From positions 1,612,001-1,676,000 of the forward strand of contig NZ_CP139873.1 in assembly GCF_034422975.1 (NCBI RefSeq): a stretch of DNA of 64,000 bases, written 5' to 3'. This DNA comes from Idiomarina sp. PL1-037. Its GTDB lineage: Bacteria; Pseudomonadota; Gammaproteobacteria; Enterobacterales; Alteromonadaceae. Shown piece by piece: positions 8,497 through 17,254 of this stretch. The position numbers and the translations under genes were made by a program. Position 1 is the first letter of the stretch. The number at the start of each line of letters is the position of its first letter. A model generated the notes under the pieces. It had not been told where the DNA came from. It saw only the letters and a list, made by a program, of their open reading frames with translations, and did no database searches.

Positions 8497-10350
8497 ATGG
8501 AAGCCGAACATCTGGAAATTCTTAATTTTTTACGACGTTTCCCTCCCTTCAATGAACTGCCTGAAGAGGAACTTGTTGAGCTGGCCAAAAGTACTGAAAT
8601 CAGCTATTTCAAAGCAGGTTCCCAACTGCTTGAATATAATGAGTCAATTTCTAATTTACACGTCGTTAGGCATGGTTCAGTAGAAACCTACAATCGCAAC
8701 GGTGATCTGTTTAATCGGTTGAGCGAAGGTGGCTTTTTTGGTGAAGCAGGTTTACTGCGTAAAGGTCGTGTTCGCTACCCCGTCAAAGCATTAGAAGATA
8801 CGCTTATCTACTTTATTCCCGGCAGTTTATTTAATCGCTTGTTCGATGAATATGACAGCTTTGCAGATGCAGTTGAAGTAGAGGGTCACAGGCGCGTAAA
8901 CCAAGCAGTAAAAGAGCAGGAAAATCGTAATGAATCGCTTTCTGCTACGGTTGATACAATCATTACCCGTGAGCCGGTTTCTATTGATTTAAACGCAAGT
9001 ATTCACGATGCTGCCGCTAAAATGACAGAAGAAAAAGTGTCATCATTACTTATTCTCGATGAGACACAGCATTTGCCGGTAGGTATTATAACGGATAAAG
9101 ATCTACGAAAACGCGTCTTAGCTGTAAACCGCTCAAGCACCCACCCTGTTTCCTCTATCATGACCGAAAACCTGACATTTATTCAGTACAATAACCGAGT
9201 ATTCGAAGCCTTATTAATGATGATGCGGACCAACCTTCATCATTTGCCGGTATTGAAGAAAGGTCAAGTTGTCGGCGTTATCGCTTTATCGGACGTGGCG
9301 CAACATGAGTCAAAAAGCACGCTGTTTATTGTGAGCGGTATTTTTAAACAAAACTCTATTGAAGAGCTGGCTGAACTTGCGGAAAGTGTCCGTGCTAGCT
9401 TCGTTCGCATGGTTAACGAAGATGCAAACTCGCGCATGATAGGTTCTGCGATGGCCACTATTGGTCGTTCGTTCAAGCAGCGGTTTTTAGAACTTGGTGA
9501 AGAAAAATTTGGACCGCCACCAGTCCCCTATTGTTTTCTTGCTCTGGGTTCAATGGCGCGTGACGAGCAAAGTATTGTCACGGATCAGGACAACGCGATG
9601 GTTTTACATGACGACTTTGACCCTAAACAGCACGATGCCTACTTTAAAGAGTTGGCCGGCTTTGTGGCCGACGGCTTAAATGCCTGCGGCTATACCTATT
9701 GTACTGGCGGCATCATGGCCACCACAGATGCCTGGCGCCAACCGTTAAAAGTGTGGAAAAACTACTTTACCGACTGGATTGAAAATCCGTCACCCGAAAA
9801 ACTGCTGCATTCCTCCATATTTTTCGATTTGGACGGCGTCTGGGGTCAGCAAAAATTTGCCGATGAGCTCAATTCACTGATACGGAAAAAAGCCAAAGGT
9901 AACAAACGGTTTTTAGGCTCTATGGCACGTAATGCGCTAAACCGAACTCCGCCTTTAGGCTTTTTTAAAGATTTCGTCATGGAAAAAGATGGCAAACACC
10001 GTGATAGCATCAATACCAAACGCCGCGGCACCGGCCCAGTTGCAGATTTGATCCGTGTTCACGCTTTGGCCATTGGTTCATCACAGCGCAACTCCTTTAC
10101 TCGCCTGGAAGACATTATTGAGTCACAAATTTTGCCACAAGGTCGCGGGCCAGATTTACGTGATGCTCTGGAACTGATTGCTATGGTGAGAATTCGACAT
10201 CAGGCGTTAGCCATTTCGGCAGGAGAAGTGCCTGATAATAACGTTGCTCCGGAAGACTTGTCTCATTTTGAGCGTAAAAACCTAAAAGACGCCTTTCAAA
10301 TTCTAAGTAACGCACAAAAATATTTGCGTTACCGCTACTCGGGAGGCTAA
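8497..10350 (+). CDS. cNMP-binding / CBS / DUF294 nucleotidyltransferase-like protein
   Basis: This 617-residue cytoplasmic protein has four parts: a cyclic-nucleotide-binding fold (about 5-135, with 'GGFFGEAGLL'), a pair of CBS domains (about 150-270), a DUF294 nucleotidyltransferase domain (about 300-440) with 'GSMARDEQSIVTDQDNA', the G-S...D-x-D pattern of the GlnD-like fold, and the DUF294 C-terminal helical domain (about 470-615). The family is regarded as a signal-transduction protein; CBS and cNMP domains should sense nucleotides and the last domains may modify a partner. The partner is unknown. The exonuclease gene starts 3 bases downstream, a pairing I recall from proteobacteria, often next to acetate permease genes. 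Here the neighbour is a BCCT carrier. Confidence 0.88.
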   Translation: MEAEHLEILNFLRRFPPFNELPEEELVELAKSTEISYFKAGSQLLEYNESISNLHVVRHGSVETYNRNGDLFNRLSEGGFFGEAGLLRKGRVRYPVKALEDTLIYFIPGSLFNRLFDEYDSFADAVEVEGHRRVNQAVKEQENRNESLSATVDTIITREPVSIDLNASIHDAAAKMTEEKVSSLLILDETQHLPVGIITDKDLRKRVLAVNRSSTHPVSSIMTENLTFIQYNNRVFEALLMMMRTNLHHLPVLKKGQVVGVIALSDVAQHESKSTLFIVSGIFKQNSIEELAELAESVRASFVRMVNEDANSRMIGSAMATIGRSFKQRFLELGEEKFGPPPVPYCFLALGSMARDEQSIVTDQDNAMVLHDDFDPKQHDAYFKELAGFVADGLNACGYTYCTGGIMATTDAWRQPLKVWKNYFTDWIENPSPEKLLHSSIFFDLDGVWGQQKFADELNSLIRKKAKGNKRFLGSMARNALNRTPPLGFFKDFVMEKDGKHRDSINTKRRGTGPVADLIRVHALAIGSSQRNSFTRLEDIIESQILPQGRGPDLRDALELIAMVRIRHQALAISAGEVPDNNVAPEDLSHFERKNLKDAFQILSNAQKYLRYRYSGG

Positions 10351-10353
10351 GCG

Positions 10354-11100
10354 ATGCTTTATCTCGCCCCGGAAAACAAACAAAAGCAAAAAAACAGCAA
10401 ATCTAAGAACATTGACTGGCCTAAACAATTTGAGACCTTAGAGCAGCTCAGCCACTCTCAGGCGCTTAAACGGTATTACAGTCAGGGCATCAGTTCGCCC
10501 GATACGCCCATTAATAAAACGCCTATGGTTGCCGTCGATTTTGAAACAACGGGGTTAAATCCTGAACAGGATGGCATCGTGAGCATCGCAGCAATTCCTA
10601 TGACTACGGAACGAATTTTATTTTCGGAAGCAAAAAGCTGGGTTGTCAAACCCCGGCGCAGTCTTACAGATGAATCTGTCGTTATTCATGGTATTACTCA
10701 TAGCGAAATTGAGCATGCGCCCGATTTAGAAAGTATAATTGATGAGCTACTGGAGCTTGTCGCCGGAAAAGTCTGGGTTGTGCATTACCACGGCATTGAA
10801 CGCCCTTTCCTGCAACGAGGGATAAAAGAACGTCTGCATGAAAATATCCAGTTTCCGCTTATTGATACAATGGAAATCGAAGCTCGATTCCACCGTAAGC
10901 CATTATCCTTATGGCAAAAACTGCGTGGTAAAAAACCGGAATCCATTCGTTTGGCGGACAGTCGCACCCGCTATAACCTACCCTTTTACCCCCCGCATAA
11001 TGCGTTAACTGACGCACTGGCGTGCGCGGAACTTTTGCAGGCTCAAATAGCCTATCACTTTAAGCCAGATTCTCCACTCAGTGAGATTTGGCTGCCTTGA
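10354..11100 (+). CDS. DnaQ-like 3'-5' exonuclease (DEDDh)
   Basis: This 248-residue protein is a stand-alone exonuclease of the DNA polymerase III epsilon fold. Exo I is 'VAVDFETTGLNPEQDGIVSIAAIPM' in pieces: D and E of 'DFETTG' (about 63-65) bind metal. 'VVHYHGIERPFLQRG' is Exo II-like, and 'HNALTDALACAELLQAQ' near 215-230 is Exo III with the DEDDh His and last Asp. About 50 charged N-terminal residues precede the domain. It is not the replicative DnaQ, which lacks such an extension and has a polymerase-binding tail. It starts 3 bases after the DUF294 gene and is surely co-transcribed with it. The nucleic-acid substrate is unknown. Confidence 0.88.
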   Translation: MLYLAPENKQKQKNSKSKNIDWPKQFETLEQLSHSQALKRYYSQGISSPDTPINKTPMVAVDFETTGLNPEQDGIVSIAAIPMTTERILFSEAKSWVVKPRRSLTDESVVIHGITHSEIEHAPDLESIIDELLELVAGKVWVVHYHGIERPFLQRGIKERLHENIQFPLIDTMEIEARFHRKPLSLWQKLRGKKPESIRLADSRTRYNLPFYPPHNALTDALACAELLQAQIAYHFKPDSPLSEIWLP

Positions 11101-11240
11101 TCTGCTTGTTGAGCACTGAATACGTGTGAATTTAAGTAAAAAGCCTGGACTCTGGCGCCAATTAATATCACCCTTGTTCTCTTAGTTTCAGGAAAATCGC
11201 ATAAAAAATTGGTCTTATAAAAAGCAAAAAGGTAACAACA

Positions 11241-11855
11241 ATGAAAATCTGGCTTTCCATTCTTACTCTACTTTTAGGGGCACTAGTGCCTCACAGCTCG
11301 ATCGCTCAGGATCAAGTGATTAAACCCGCTCCCAGAGTTTCAACTCAGGTACAGGCTGAATTTTTTGCTGCTATAAACAAGCTTTGCGGTAATTCTTATG
11401 CAGGTGAGGTAACAGTCGATACACCAAAGTCAGAGGGGTTCGAAGGTGACTTAGTTATGCACGTTCGTAAGTGTGGTGAACAGCGAATAGAAATTCCTTT
11501 TCATGTTGGAGACAACCACTCGCGTACCTGGATATTAACGCAAACAGGTTCCGGTATTAGCTTAAAACACGATCACCGTAAACCTGACGGCAACTATGAC
11601 CCATTAACTATGTATGGCGGGCATACGATTGACAAGGGCTATGCAACCGCACAATCTTTTCCTGTTGATGCCTATTCTAAAGAGTTATTTATTGAACTAG
11701 GCGTCCCTCAATCAAATACCAACACCTGGGAAATGTACATTCACGATGAAACCTTTACTTACCGTTTGGTTAGAGAAGGTCGAGAGTTTCGGGTGGATTT
11801 TGACTTAACAGAGCCAGTTGAAACACCTGCAACTCCATGGGGATATACAGACTAA
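11241..11855 (+). CDS. Secreted protein of unknown function
   Basis: I do not recognise this 204-residue protein. It has a signal peptide (MKIWLSILTLLLGALVPHSS, cleavage near 'IAQ') and no other membrane segment, so it should be periplasmic or lipid-free secreted. Only two cysteines are present in the mature part ('NKLCGN' and 'VRKCGE'), which could form a disulfide. The C-terminal half is rich in His, Asp and aromatic residues ('KHDHRKPDGNYDPLTMYGG'). Upstream AAAAAGGTAACAACA provides a ribosome site. It is preceded by about 140 bases without features and faces the propionate operon tail-to-tail. Confidence 0.7.
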   Translation: MKIWLSILTLLLGALVPHSSIAQDQVIKPAPRVSTQVQAEFFAAINKLCGNSYAGEVTVDTPKSEGFEGDLVMHVRKCGEQRIEIPFHVGDNHSRTWILTQTGSGISLKHDHRKPDGNYDPLTMYGGHTIDKGYATAQSFPVDAYSKELFIELGVPQSNTNTWEMYIHDETFTYRLVREGREFRVDFDLTEPVETPATPWGYTD

Positions 11856-11872
11856 GGTCTGCAAAGTTAAAG

Positions 11873-12127
11873 CTAATTAATATCGCTCCAGTGCGTATTT
11901 TTATTACTTTTTTCTTCCTTTTCCATTAGCACCAGAGTTAAGTAAATTTTGGTGGGCAGCGACAGGATAATGCCAACGGCATTCATTGCTGCCCCCAAAA
12001 TATAACCACGAAAATCAATATCATCGTTGCCGATAGTCACAGCCAGCACAACATGGCCTAATAAAATTAGGGTAATGCCGGTGATCATGGCAGTTTTAAG
12101 TAACCTGACTTGCGTGGTTTTTTCCAC
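11873..12127 (-). CDS. Small membrane protein at the end of the prp operon
   Basis: This 84-residue protein has two hydrophobic helices ('TAMITGITLILLGHVVLAVT' and 'GYILGAAMNAVGIILSLPT') and a charged Lys/Glu/Asn tail. It starts with GTG immediately after the TAA of prpF (TAAGTG on the minus strand), so its translation must depend on termination of prpF. I do not recognise a family. The context suggests a role, or only a convenient seat, in propionate metabolism. Confidence 0.65.
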   Translation of the reverse strand: MEKTTQVRLLKTAMITGITLILLGHVVLAVTIGNDDIDFRGYILGAAMNAVGIILSLPTKIYLTLVLMEKEEKSNKNTHWSDIN

Positions 12128-13306
12128 TTAAAGAACGTCCCCCGGAATGCGCACCTGACCTTCCATTAACACTCGGGCACTACGACTCATAATGGCTTTA
12201 ATGGCTGTCCATTGACCATTCACCTGTTTGCATTCAGCTCCTACCTGCAAGGTGCCTGACGGATGTCCGAAGTTCACCATCGTACGGTCTTTACCCCCTG
12301 CAGCCAGGTTAACTGTGGTGCCAGGAATAGCGGCAGCGGTGCCGATAGCTACCGCAGCAGTGCCCATCATGGCGTGGTGCAATTTCCCCATCGACATAGC
12401 CCTTACCAGCAAGTCAACATCGTTGGCTTTAATGCTCTTACCGCTGGATGCGGTGTAGTCTTTTGGCGTTGCCACAAAAGCCACTTTTGGCGTGTGCTGA
12501 CGGTTAGCCGCTTCAGCAATACAATCAATCAAGCCCATTTTTACCGCACCATAGGCACGAATGGTTTCAAAGCGCTCCAGCGCTTCCGGACTGCCGTTAA
12601 TGACTTCCTGCAGCTCAGTGCCGTCGTATCCAATTTCTTCCGCATTGAGGAAAATGGTCGGGATGCCCGCATTAATCATCGTGGCTTTTAATGTACCAAT
12701 GCCCGGGACCTCTAAATCATCAATAAGGTTACCGGTAGGAAACATTGATTCACCGTCGGCAGATGGGTCCATAAACTCCACCGGCACTTCCGCCGCCGGA
12801 AAGGTAACACCGTCCAGAATAAAGTCACCGGTCTCCTGCACTTCACCATTAACCATAGGCACTTTATTGACAATGGTTTTGCCAATATTGGCCTGCCAGA
12901 TGCGAACTTCGCACACACCATTTTCAGGTATACGCTCTGCGTCAACCAAACCGTTAGCAATAGCGAAAGGCCCTACCGCCGAGGATAAATTTCCGCAGTT
13001 TCCGCTCCAGTCGACGAACGGCTTATCAATAGACACCTGACCAAAAAGATAATCAACATCGTGCTCTGGTTGAGTGCTTTTCGACACAATCACCGTTTTG
13101 CTGGTGCTGGAGGTAGCACCTCCCATGCCGTCGGTGTGCTTAGCATAAGGATCCGGACTGCCGATTACGCGCATTAATATAGCGTCACGCACAGCACCCG
13201 GCTGTTGTGCCGGTTCGGGTAAATCCTGCAGACGAAAGAAAACCCCTTTTGAAGTCCCGCCACGCATATAGGTGGCGGGAATTTTGATTTGTGGTTTCTG
13301 TTCCAT
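12128..13306 (-). CDS. prpF: 2-methylaconitate cis-trans isomerase PrpF
   Basis: PrpF isomerises the 2-methylaconitate made by AcnD so that an aconitase can complete the hydration, replacing PrpD in the methylcitrate cycle. The 392 residues match the PrpF/DUF453 family in length and motifs: N-terminal 'IPATYMRGGTSKGVFF', 'GGATSSTSKTVIV', 'DWSGNCGNLSSAVGPFA' with the conserved Cys, and 'FGHPSGTLQVGAE' near the end. Diaminopimelate-epimerase-like fold, cytoplasmic. AAGGAG lies 9 bases before the ATG and overlaps the acnD stop; the genes are 12 bases apart. Confidence 0.95.
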   Translation of the reverse strand: MEQKPQIKIPATYMRGGTSKGVFFRLQDLPEPAQQPGAVRDAILMRVIGSPDPYAKHTDGMGGATSSTSKTVIVSKSTQPEHDVDYLFGQVSIDKPFVDWSGNCGNLSSAVGPFAIANGLVDAERIPENGVCEVRIWQANIGKTIVNKVPMVNGEVQETGDFILDGVTFPAAEVPVEFMDPSADGESMFPTGNLIDDLEVPGIGTLKATMINAGIPTIFLNAEEIGYDGTELQEVINGSPEALERFETIRAYGAVKMGLIDCIAEAANRQHTPKVAFVATPKDYTASSGKSIKANDVDLLVRAMSMGKLHHAMMGTAAVAIGTAAAIPGTTVNLAAGGKDRTMVNFGHPSGTLQVGAECKQVNGQWTAIKAIMSRSARVLMEGQVRIPGDVL

Positions 13307-13318
13307 TATTAGAACTCC

Positions 13319-15913
13319 TTAGCTTGCTTCTGCTTCTAAAAAGTCCTGCGCAAAACGCTGCAGTACACCACCAGCCTCATAAATCGACACTTCTTCTTTA
13401 GTGTCTAAGCGACACTGCACCGGTACTTCTTCACTGTCACCATTGGCACGATGAATAACCAATGTCAGTCTTGCACCGGCTTCTGGCGTACCTTTCACAT
13501 CGAAGGTTTCAGTGCCATCAATACTCAGTGTTTTACGAGTTGTGCCCTCTTCGAATTGCAGCGGCAGTACGCCCATACCAATCAGGTTGGTACGGTGGAT
13601 GCGTTCAAAGCCTTCAGCAACAATGACTTCAACACCCGCTAAGCGCACACCTTTTGCCGCCCAGTCGCGTGACGAGCCTTGACCATAGTCGGCACCGGCC
13701 ACAATAATCAACGGCTGTTTATTTTCCATATAGTGTTCAATGGCTTCCCACATGCGCACGGTTTTCCCTTCAGGTTCAATGCGTGCCAGCGAGCCCTGAA
13801 TCACCTTACCGTCCTCGCCCTTCACCATTTCATTAAACAGTTTCGGGTTCGCAAAGGTCGCGCGTTGCGCTGTTAAATGGTCACCACGGTGTGTTGCGTA
13901 AGAGTTAAAGTCCTCTTCCGGTACGCCCATTTTCGCCAGGTATTCACCCGCCGCACTGTCGGCCATAATGGCGTTTGACGGCGACAAATGGTCGGTGGTG
14001 ATGTTGTCGCCTAACACTGCTAACGGACGCATACCCTTCATGGTACGTTCTGCCGCTAATGCGCCTTCCCAGTAAGGTGGACGACGAATATAAGTGGTTT
14101 GTGGACGCCAGTCATACAGCGGATTGTTTTTCTCACCATAATCAACCGACAGGTCAAACATAGGATCATACACCTTACGGAATTGCTCAGGTTTAACGCT
14201 TTGTTTCACAATGGCATCAATTTCTTCGTCGCTTGGCCAAATGTCTTTCAACGTTACCGGGTTACCGTCAGGGTCAATGCCCAGAACGTCTTTCTCAATA
14301 TCAAAGCGAATGGTACCCGCTATGGCGTAGGCTACGACCAATGGTGGAGACGCCAAAAACGCCTGCTTAGCATAGGGGTGAATACGCCCGTCAAAGTTAC
14401 GGTTACCGGATAACACCGCTGTGGAGAACAAGTCACGGTCGATGATTTCCTGCTGTATTTTCGGGTCTAACGAACCACTCATGCCGTTACAGGTAGTACA
14501 GGCAAACGCCACCACGCCAAAGCCTAAATCTTCCAGTTCAGGCAACAGCTCAGCTTCTTCCAGATACATTTTGACCGTTTTTGAACCCGGAGCCAGCGAT
14601 GATTTTACCCACGGCTTACGGATTAACCCCAGTTTGTTCGCGTTTCGGGCAATGAGACCAGCCGCAATCATATTGCGCGGGTTACTGGTATTGGTACAGC
14701 TGGTAATAGCCGCAATAATCACAGCACCGTCAGGCATTTTGCCCTCTTCCGGGTTTTCGATATGCTTAGCTACACCACGCTCAGACAGTTCCGATGCCGG
14801 TAACAGCGAATGCGGGTTCGATGGCCCGGCCAGGTTACGCTTAACTTTTGATAAATCGAATTTAAGCACCCGCCCATATTCGGCAGACTTCAGGCTATCA
14901 GCCCACAATCCCGTCTCTTTGGCAAAGTGTTCAACCAACTCTACCTGGTCATCGTCACGACCGGTCAGCTTTAAGTAATCAATGGTTTGATCATCAATAT
15001 AGAACATGGCCGCAGTCGCGCCGTATTCCGGGGTCATATTTGAGATGGTGGCACGGTCGCCTACCGTTAAGGCTTCTGCACCTTCACCGTAAAACTCCAG
15101 ATAGGCTCCAACAACACGCTCTTTACGCAAGAATTCGGTCATTTCCAACACTAAGTCTGTACTGGTGATACCCGGTTGCAGCTTACCGCTAAGCTCAACA
15201 CCTACAATGTCAGGCAAACGCATATAAGATGCACGCCCCAACATAACGCTTTCCGCTTCGAGGCCGCCAACACCTACAGAGATAACACCTAAGGCATCAA
15301 CCATTGGCGTATGGCTGTCAGTACCCACACAGGTATCCACAAAAGCAACATTGTCGCGAACCTGCACGACCGGTGACATTTTCTCCAGATTGATCTGGTG
15401 CATAATGCCGTTGCCCGGAGGAATCACATCAACGTTTTTAAACGCGGTTTTGGTCCAGTTAATAAAGTGAAACCGATCGTCGTTACGACGGTCTTCAATA
15501 GCCCGGTTCTTCTCGAAAGCGTCTTTATCAAAGCCTGCGTGCTCAACTGCTAGTGAGTGGTCAACAATCAACTGAGTTGGAACCACAGGGTTCACTTTGG
15601 CGGGGTCCCCACCTTTTTCTGCAATGGCGTCACGCAATCCGGCTAAATCCACTAAGGCTGTCTGACCTAAAATATCATGACAGACAACGCGTGCCGGAAA
15701 CCATGGGAAATCGTGTTCTTTTTTGCGGTAAATCAACTGTTCTAACGATTGCGTCAGAATATCCGCCGGGCAGCGACGGACTAGGTTTTCAGCTAATACA
15801 CGGGAAGTATAAGGCAGGCGCGCATAGGCCCCTGGTTCAATCGCATCTACCGCGGCTTGAGTATCAAAGTACTCGAGCGTAGTACCAGCGAGTTTTTTAC
15901 GGTATGAAGTCAT
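13319..15913 (-). CDS. acnD: Fe/S-dependent 2-methylisocitrate dehydratase AcnD
   Basis: AcnD dehydrates 2-methylcitrate to 2-methylaconitate, which PrpF then converts. The 864 residues carry the aconitase fold: cluster ligands in 'AITSCTNTSNP' and 'FACTTCNGMSG', substrate motifs 'DTCVGTDSHTPMVDALG', and the swivel domain with 'GADYGQGSSRDWAAKG'. Length fits AcnD (about 860-870) better than AcnA (about 890). The tight link to prpF, and absence of prpD, make AcnD the right call over housekeeping aconitase. An intrinsic terminator lies upstream, between it and prpC, so part of the transcripts from the prp promoter may never reach it. Confidence 0.95.
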   Translation of the reverse strand: MTSYRKKLAGTTLEYFDTQAAVDAIEPGAYARLPYTSRVLAENLVRRCPADILTQSLEQLIYRKKEHDFPWFPARVVCHDILGQTALVDLAGLRDAIAEKGGDPAKVNPVVPTQLIVDHSLAVEHAGFDKDAFEKNRAIEDRRNDDRFHFINWTKTAFKNVDVIPPGNGIMHQINLEKMSPVVQVRDNVAFVDTCVGTDSHTPMVDALGVISVGVGGLEAESVMLGRASYMRLPDIVGVELSGKLQPGITSTDLVLEMTEFLRKERVVGAYLEFYGEGAEALTVGDRATISNMTPEYGATAAMFYIDDQTIDYLKLTGRDDDQVELVEHFAKETGLWADSLKSAEYGRVLKFDLSKVKRNLAGPSNPHSLLPASELSERGVAKHIENPEEGKMPDGAVIIAAITSCTNTSNPRNMIAAGLIARNANKLGLIRKPWVKSSLAPGSKTVKMYLEEAELLPELEDLGFGVVAFACTTCNGMSGSLDPKIQQEIIDRDLFSTAVLSGNRNFDGRIHPYAKQAFLASPPLVVAYAIAGTIRFDIEKDVLGIDPDGNPVTLKDIWPSDEEIDAIVKQSVKPEQFRKVYDPMFDLSVDYGEKNNPLYDWRPQTTYIRRPPYWEGALAAERTMKGMRPLAVLGDNITTDHLSPSNAIMADSAAGEYLAKMGVPEEDFNSYATHRGDHLTAQRATFANPKLFNEMVKGEDGKVIQGSLARIEPEGKTVRMWEAIEHYMENKQPLIIVAGADYGQGSSRDWAAKGVRLAGVEVIVAEGFERIHRTNLIGMGVLPLQFEEGTTRKTLSIDGTETFDVKGTPEAGARLTLVIHRANGDSEEVPVQCRLDTKEEVSIYEAGGVLQRFAQDFLEAEAS

Positions 15914-15947
15914 GAGTTACCACTTATCGTCATCGTTAAACGAAAAA

Positions 15948-15970
15948 AGGAGCAGTAGATGACTGCTCCT
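15948..15970 (-). terminator. Intrinsic terminator inside the prp operon
   Basis: AGGAGCAGT and ACTGCTCCT form a perfect 9-bp stem with a 5-base loop. On the minus strand it runs straight into TTTTTTCG. It sits between the prpC stop (15997) and the acnD start (15913), so it should reduce acnD-prpF expression relative to prpB-prpC unless it is read through. Confidence 0.9.
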
Positions 15971-15996
15971 GTACTATTTATCAGTCAAAGAACAGA

Positions 15997-17121
15997 TTAA
16001 CGCTCTTCTAAAGCCGGAACTTTACGCGGCTCTGGGCCAGTATAATCGGCACTTGGGCGGATAATACGGTTGTTTGCACGCTGCTCTTTCACATGAGCGG
16101 TCCAGCCGGTAACACGCGACATGACAAAGATTGGTGTAAACAATTTGGTTGGAATACCCATGTAGTGATAAGCCGATGCATGGAAGAAGTCAGCATTCGG
16201 GAACAGTTTCTTCTCGTCCCACATGACTTTCTCACAACGTACAGACACATCATATAAGCGACTGTCGCCCACTTCTTCGGACAATTTCTTAGACCAGGCT
16301 TTAATGACATCGTTACGCGGATCAAAGTCACGGTAAATCGCATGACCAAAGCCCATGATTTTCTCTTTGCGCTCCAGCATGCCTTTCAACTTCTGCTCTG
16401 CATCGTCAGCGTCTTTCATGCCTTCAATCAGCTCCATTGCCGCTTCGTTTGCACCACCATGAAGTGGGCCACGTAATGAGCCAATGGCACCGGTCACACA
16501 AGAGTGAATGTCAGATAAGGTTGAAGCACAAACACGAGCCGTAAAGGTTGATGCGTTAAACTCATGCTCAGCATACAGAATTAATGACGTATTCATTACC
16601 GCAGCATGCAGCTCAGAAGGCGCTTTGTCGTGTAACAAGCGCAGGAAGTGTGCACCAATAGACTCTTCTTCAGAATCGGTATCAATACGAACACCGTCAT
16701 GAGTAAAACGATACCAATACAATACGATACCCGGGAAAGTCGCCAGCAGACGTTCGATGTGATCGTCAGCTTCATCAAAGCTTTCTTCTGTTTCCAGGTT
16801 GCCCAGCATAGAACAACCAGTACGCATAACATCCATTGGATGTGCTGATTTTGGAATACGCTCAAGTACGTCTTTAACTTCCTGAGGTAAAGTACGCAGT
16901 GACTTCAAACGCTTTTTGTAATCAGTTAGCTGCTGCTTATTCGGTAACTCACCTTTAGCTAAAAGGTAAGCCACTTCTTCAAAACTGACTTTTTCCGCCA
17001 ATTCAGAAATGTCATAGCCACGGTAGGTTAAACCTGAGCCACTTTTACCAACGGTACATAATGCCGTTTCGCCGGCTGACTGTCCGCGCAAACCTGCGCC
17101 GCTTAGTTTCTTCTCTGCCAT
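15997..17121 (-). CDS. prpC: 2-methylcitrate synthase PrpC
   Basis: PrpC condenses propionyl-CoA with oxaloacetate to give 2-methylcitrate, the entry step of propionate oxidation. This 374-residue protein has the citrate-synthase fold; the catalytic histidines lie in 'LRGPLHGGANEAAM' and 'MGFGHAIYRDFDPR'. It is shorter than GltA (about 430), as PrpC is. The ATG at 17121 was chosen because AAGGGAAC precedes it and the family begins there ('MAEKKLSGAGLRGQ'); a frame open to 17178 would run into REP sequence. An intrinsic terminator follows. Confidence 0.95.
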   Translation of the reverse strand: MAEKKLSGAGLRGQSAGETALCTVGKSGSGLTYRGYDISELAEKVSFEEVAYLLAKGELPNKQQLTDYKKRLKSLRTLPQEVKDVLERIPKSAHPMDVMRTGCSMLGNLETEESFDEADDHIERLLATFPGIVLYWYRFTHDGVRIDTDSEEESIGAHFLRLLHDKAPSELHAAVMNTSLILYAEHEFNASTFTARVCASTLSDIHSCVTGAIGSLRGPLHGGANEAAMELIEGMKDADDAEQKLKGMLERKEKIMGFGHAIYRDFDPRNDVIKAWSKKLSEEVGDSRLYDVSVRCEKVMWDEKKLFPNADFFHASAYHYMGIPTKLFTPIFVMSRVTGWTAHVKEQRANNRIIRPSADYTGPEPRKVPALEER

Positions 17122-17162
17122 AATGTTGTTCCCTTCTTGATTTCTTGTATTTGATATCTGCC

Positions 17163-17190
17163 GTAGCCTGATGTGCACATCAGGTGGGAT
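17163..17190 (+). repeat. GTAG-type REP palindrome, copy 1
   Basis: GTAG (17163-17166) is followed by the perfect palindrome CCTGATGTGCACATCAGG (17167-17184) and TGGGAT. A tetranucleotide GTAG at the 5' foot of a hairpin is the hallmark of REP sequences handled by TnpA-REP (RAYT) enzymes. Two related copies in the opposite orientation follow. Confidence 0.7.
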
Positions 17191-17196
17191 ATTAAA

Positions 17197-17218
17197 CCTG
17201 AGATAAATGTCGGGCTAC
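17197..17218 (-). repeat. GTAG-type REP palindrome, copy 2
   Basis: On the minus strand GTAG is followed by CCCGACATTTATCTCAGG, an imperfect hairpin differing at a few positions from copy 3. It forms a head-to-head pair with copy 1, with only 6 bases between copy 1's TGGGAT flank and copy 2, the usual BIME arrangement. Confidence 0.7.
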
Positions 17219-17232
17219 GTTGTCTAATCTCA

Positions 17233-17254
17233 CCTGACATAAATGTCAGTCTAC
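17233..17254 (-). repeat. GTAG-type REP palindrome, copy 3, at the prpB stop
   Basis: On the minus strand GTAG is followed by ACTGACATTTATGTCAGG and then TGAGAT. The TAG of this GTAG is the stop codon of prpB (17251-17253), so the element begins inside the gene end. The hairpin could also protect the prpB 3' end from exonucleases in the prpB-prpC message. Confidence 0.75.
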
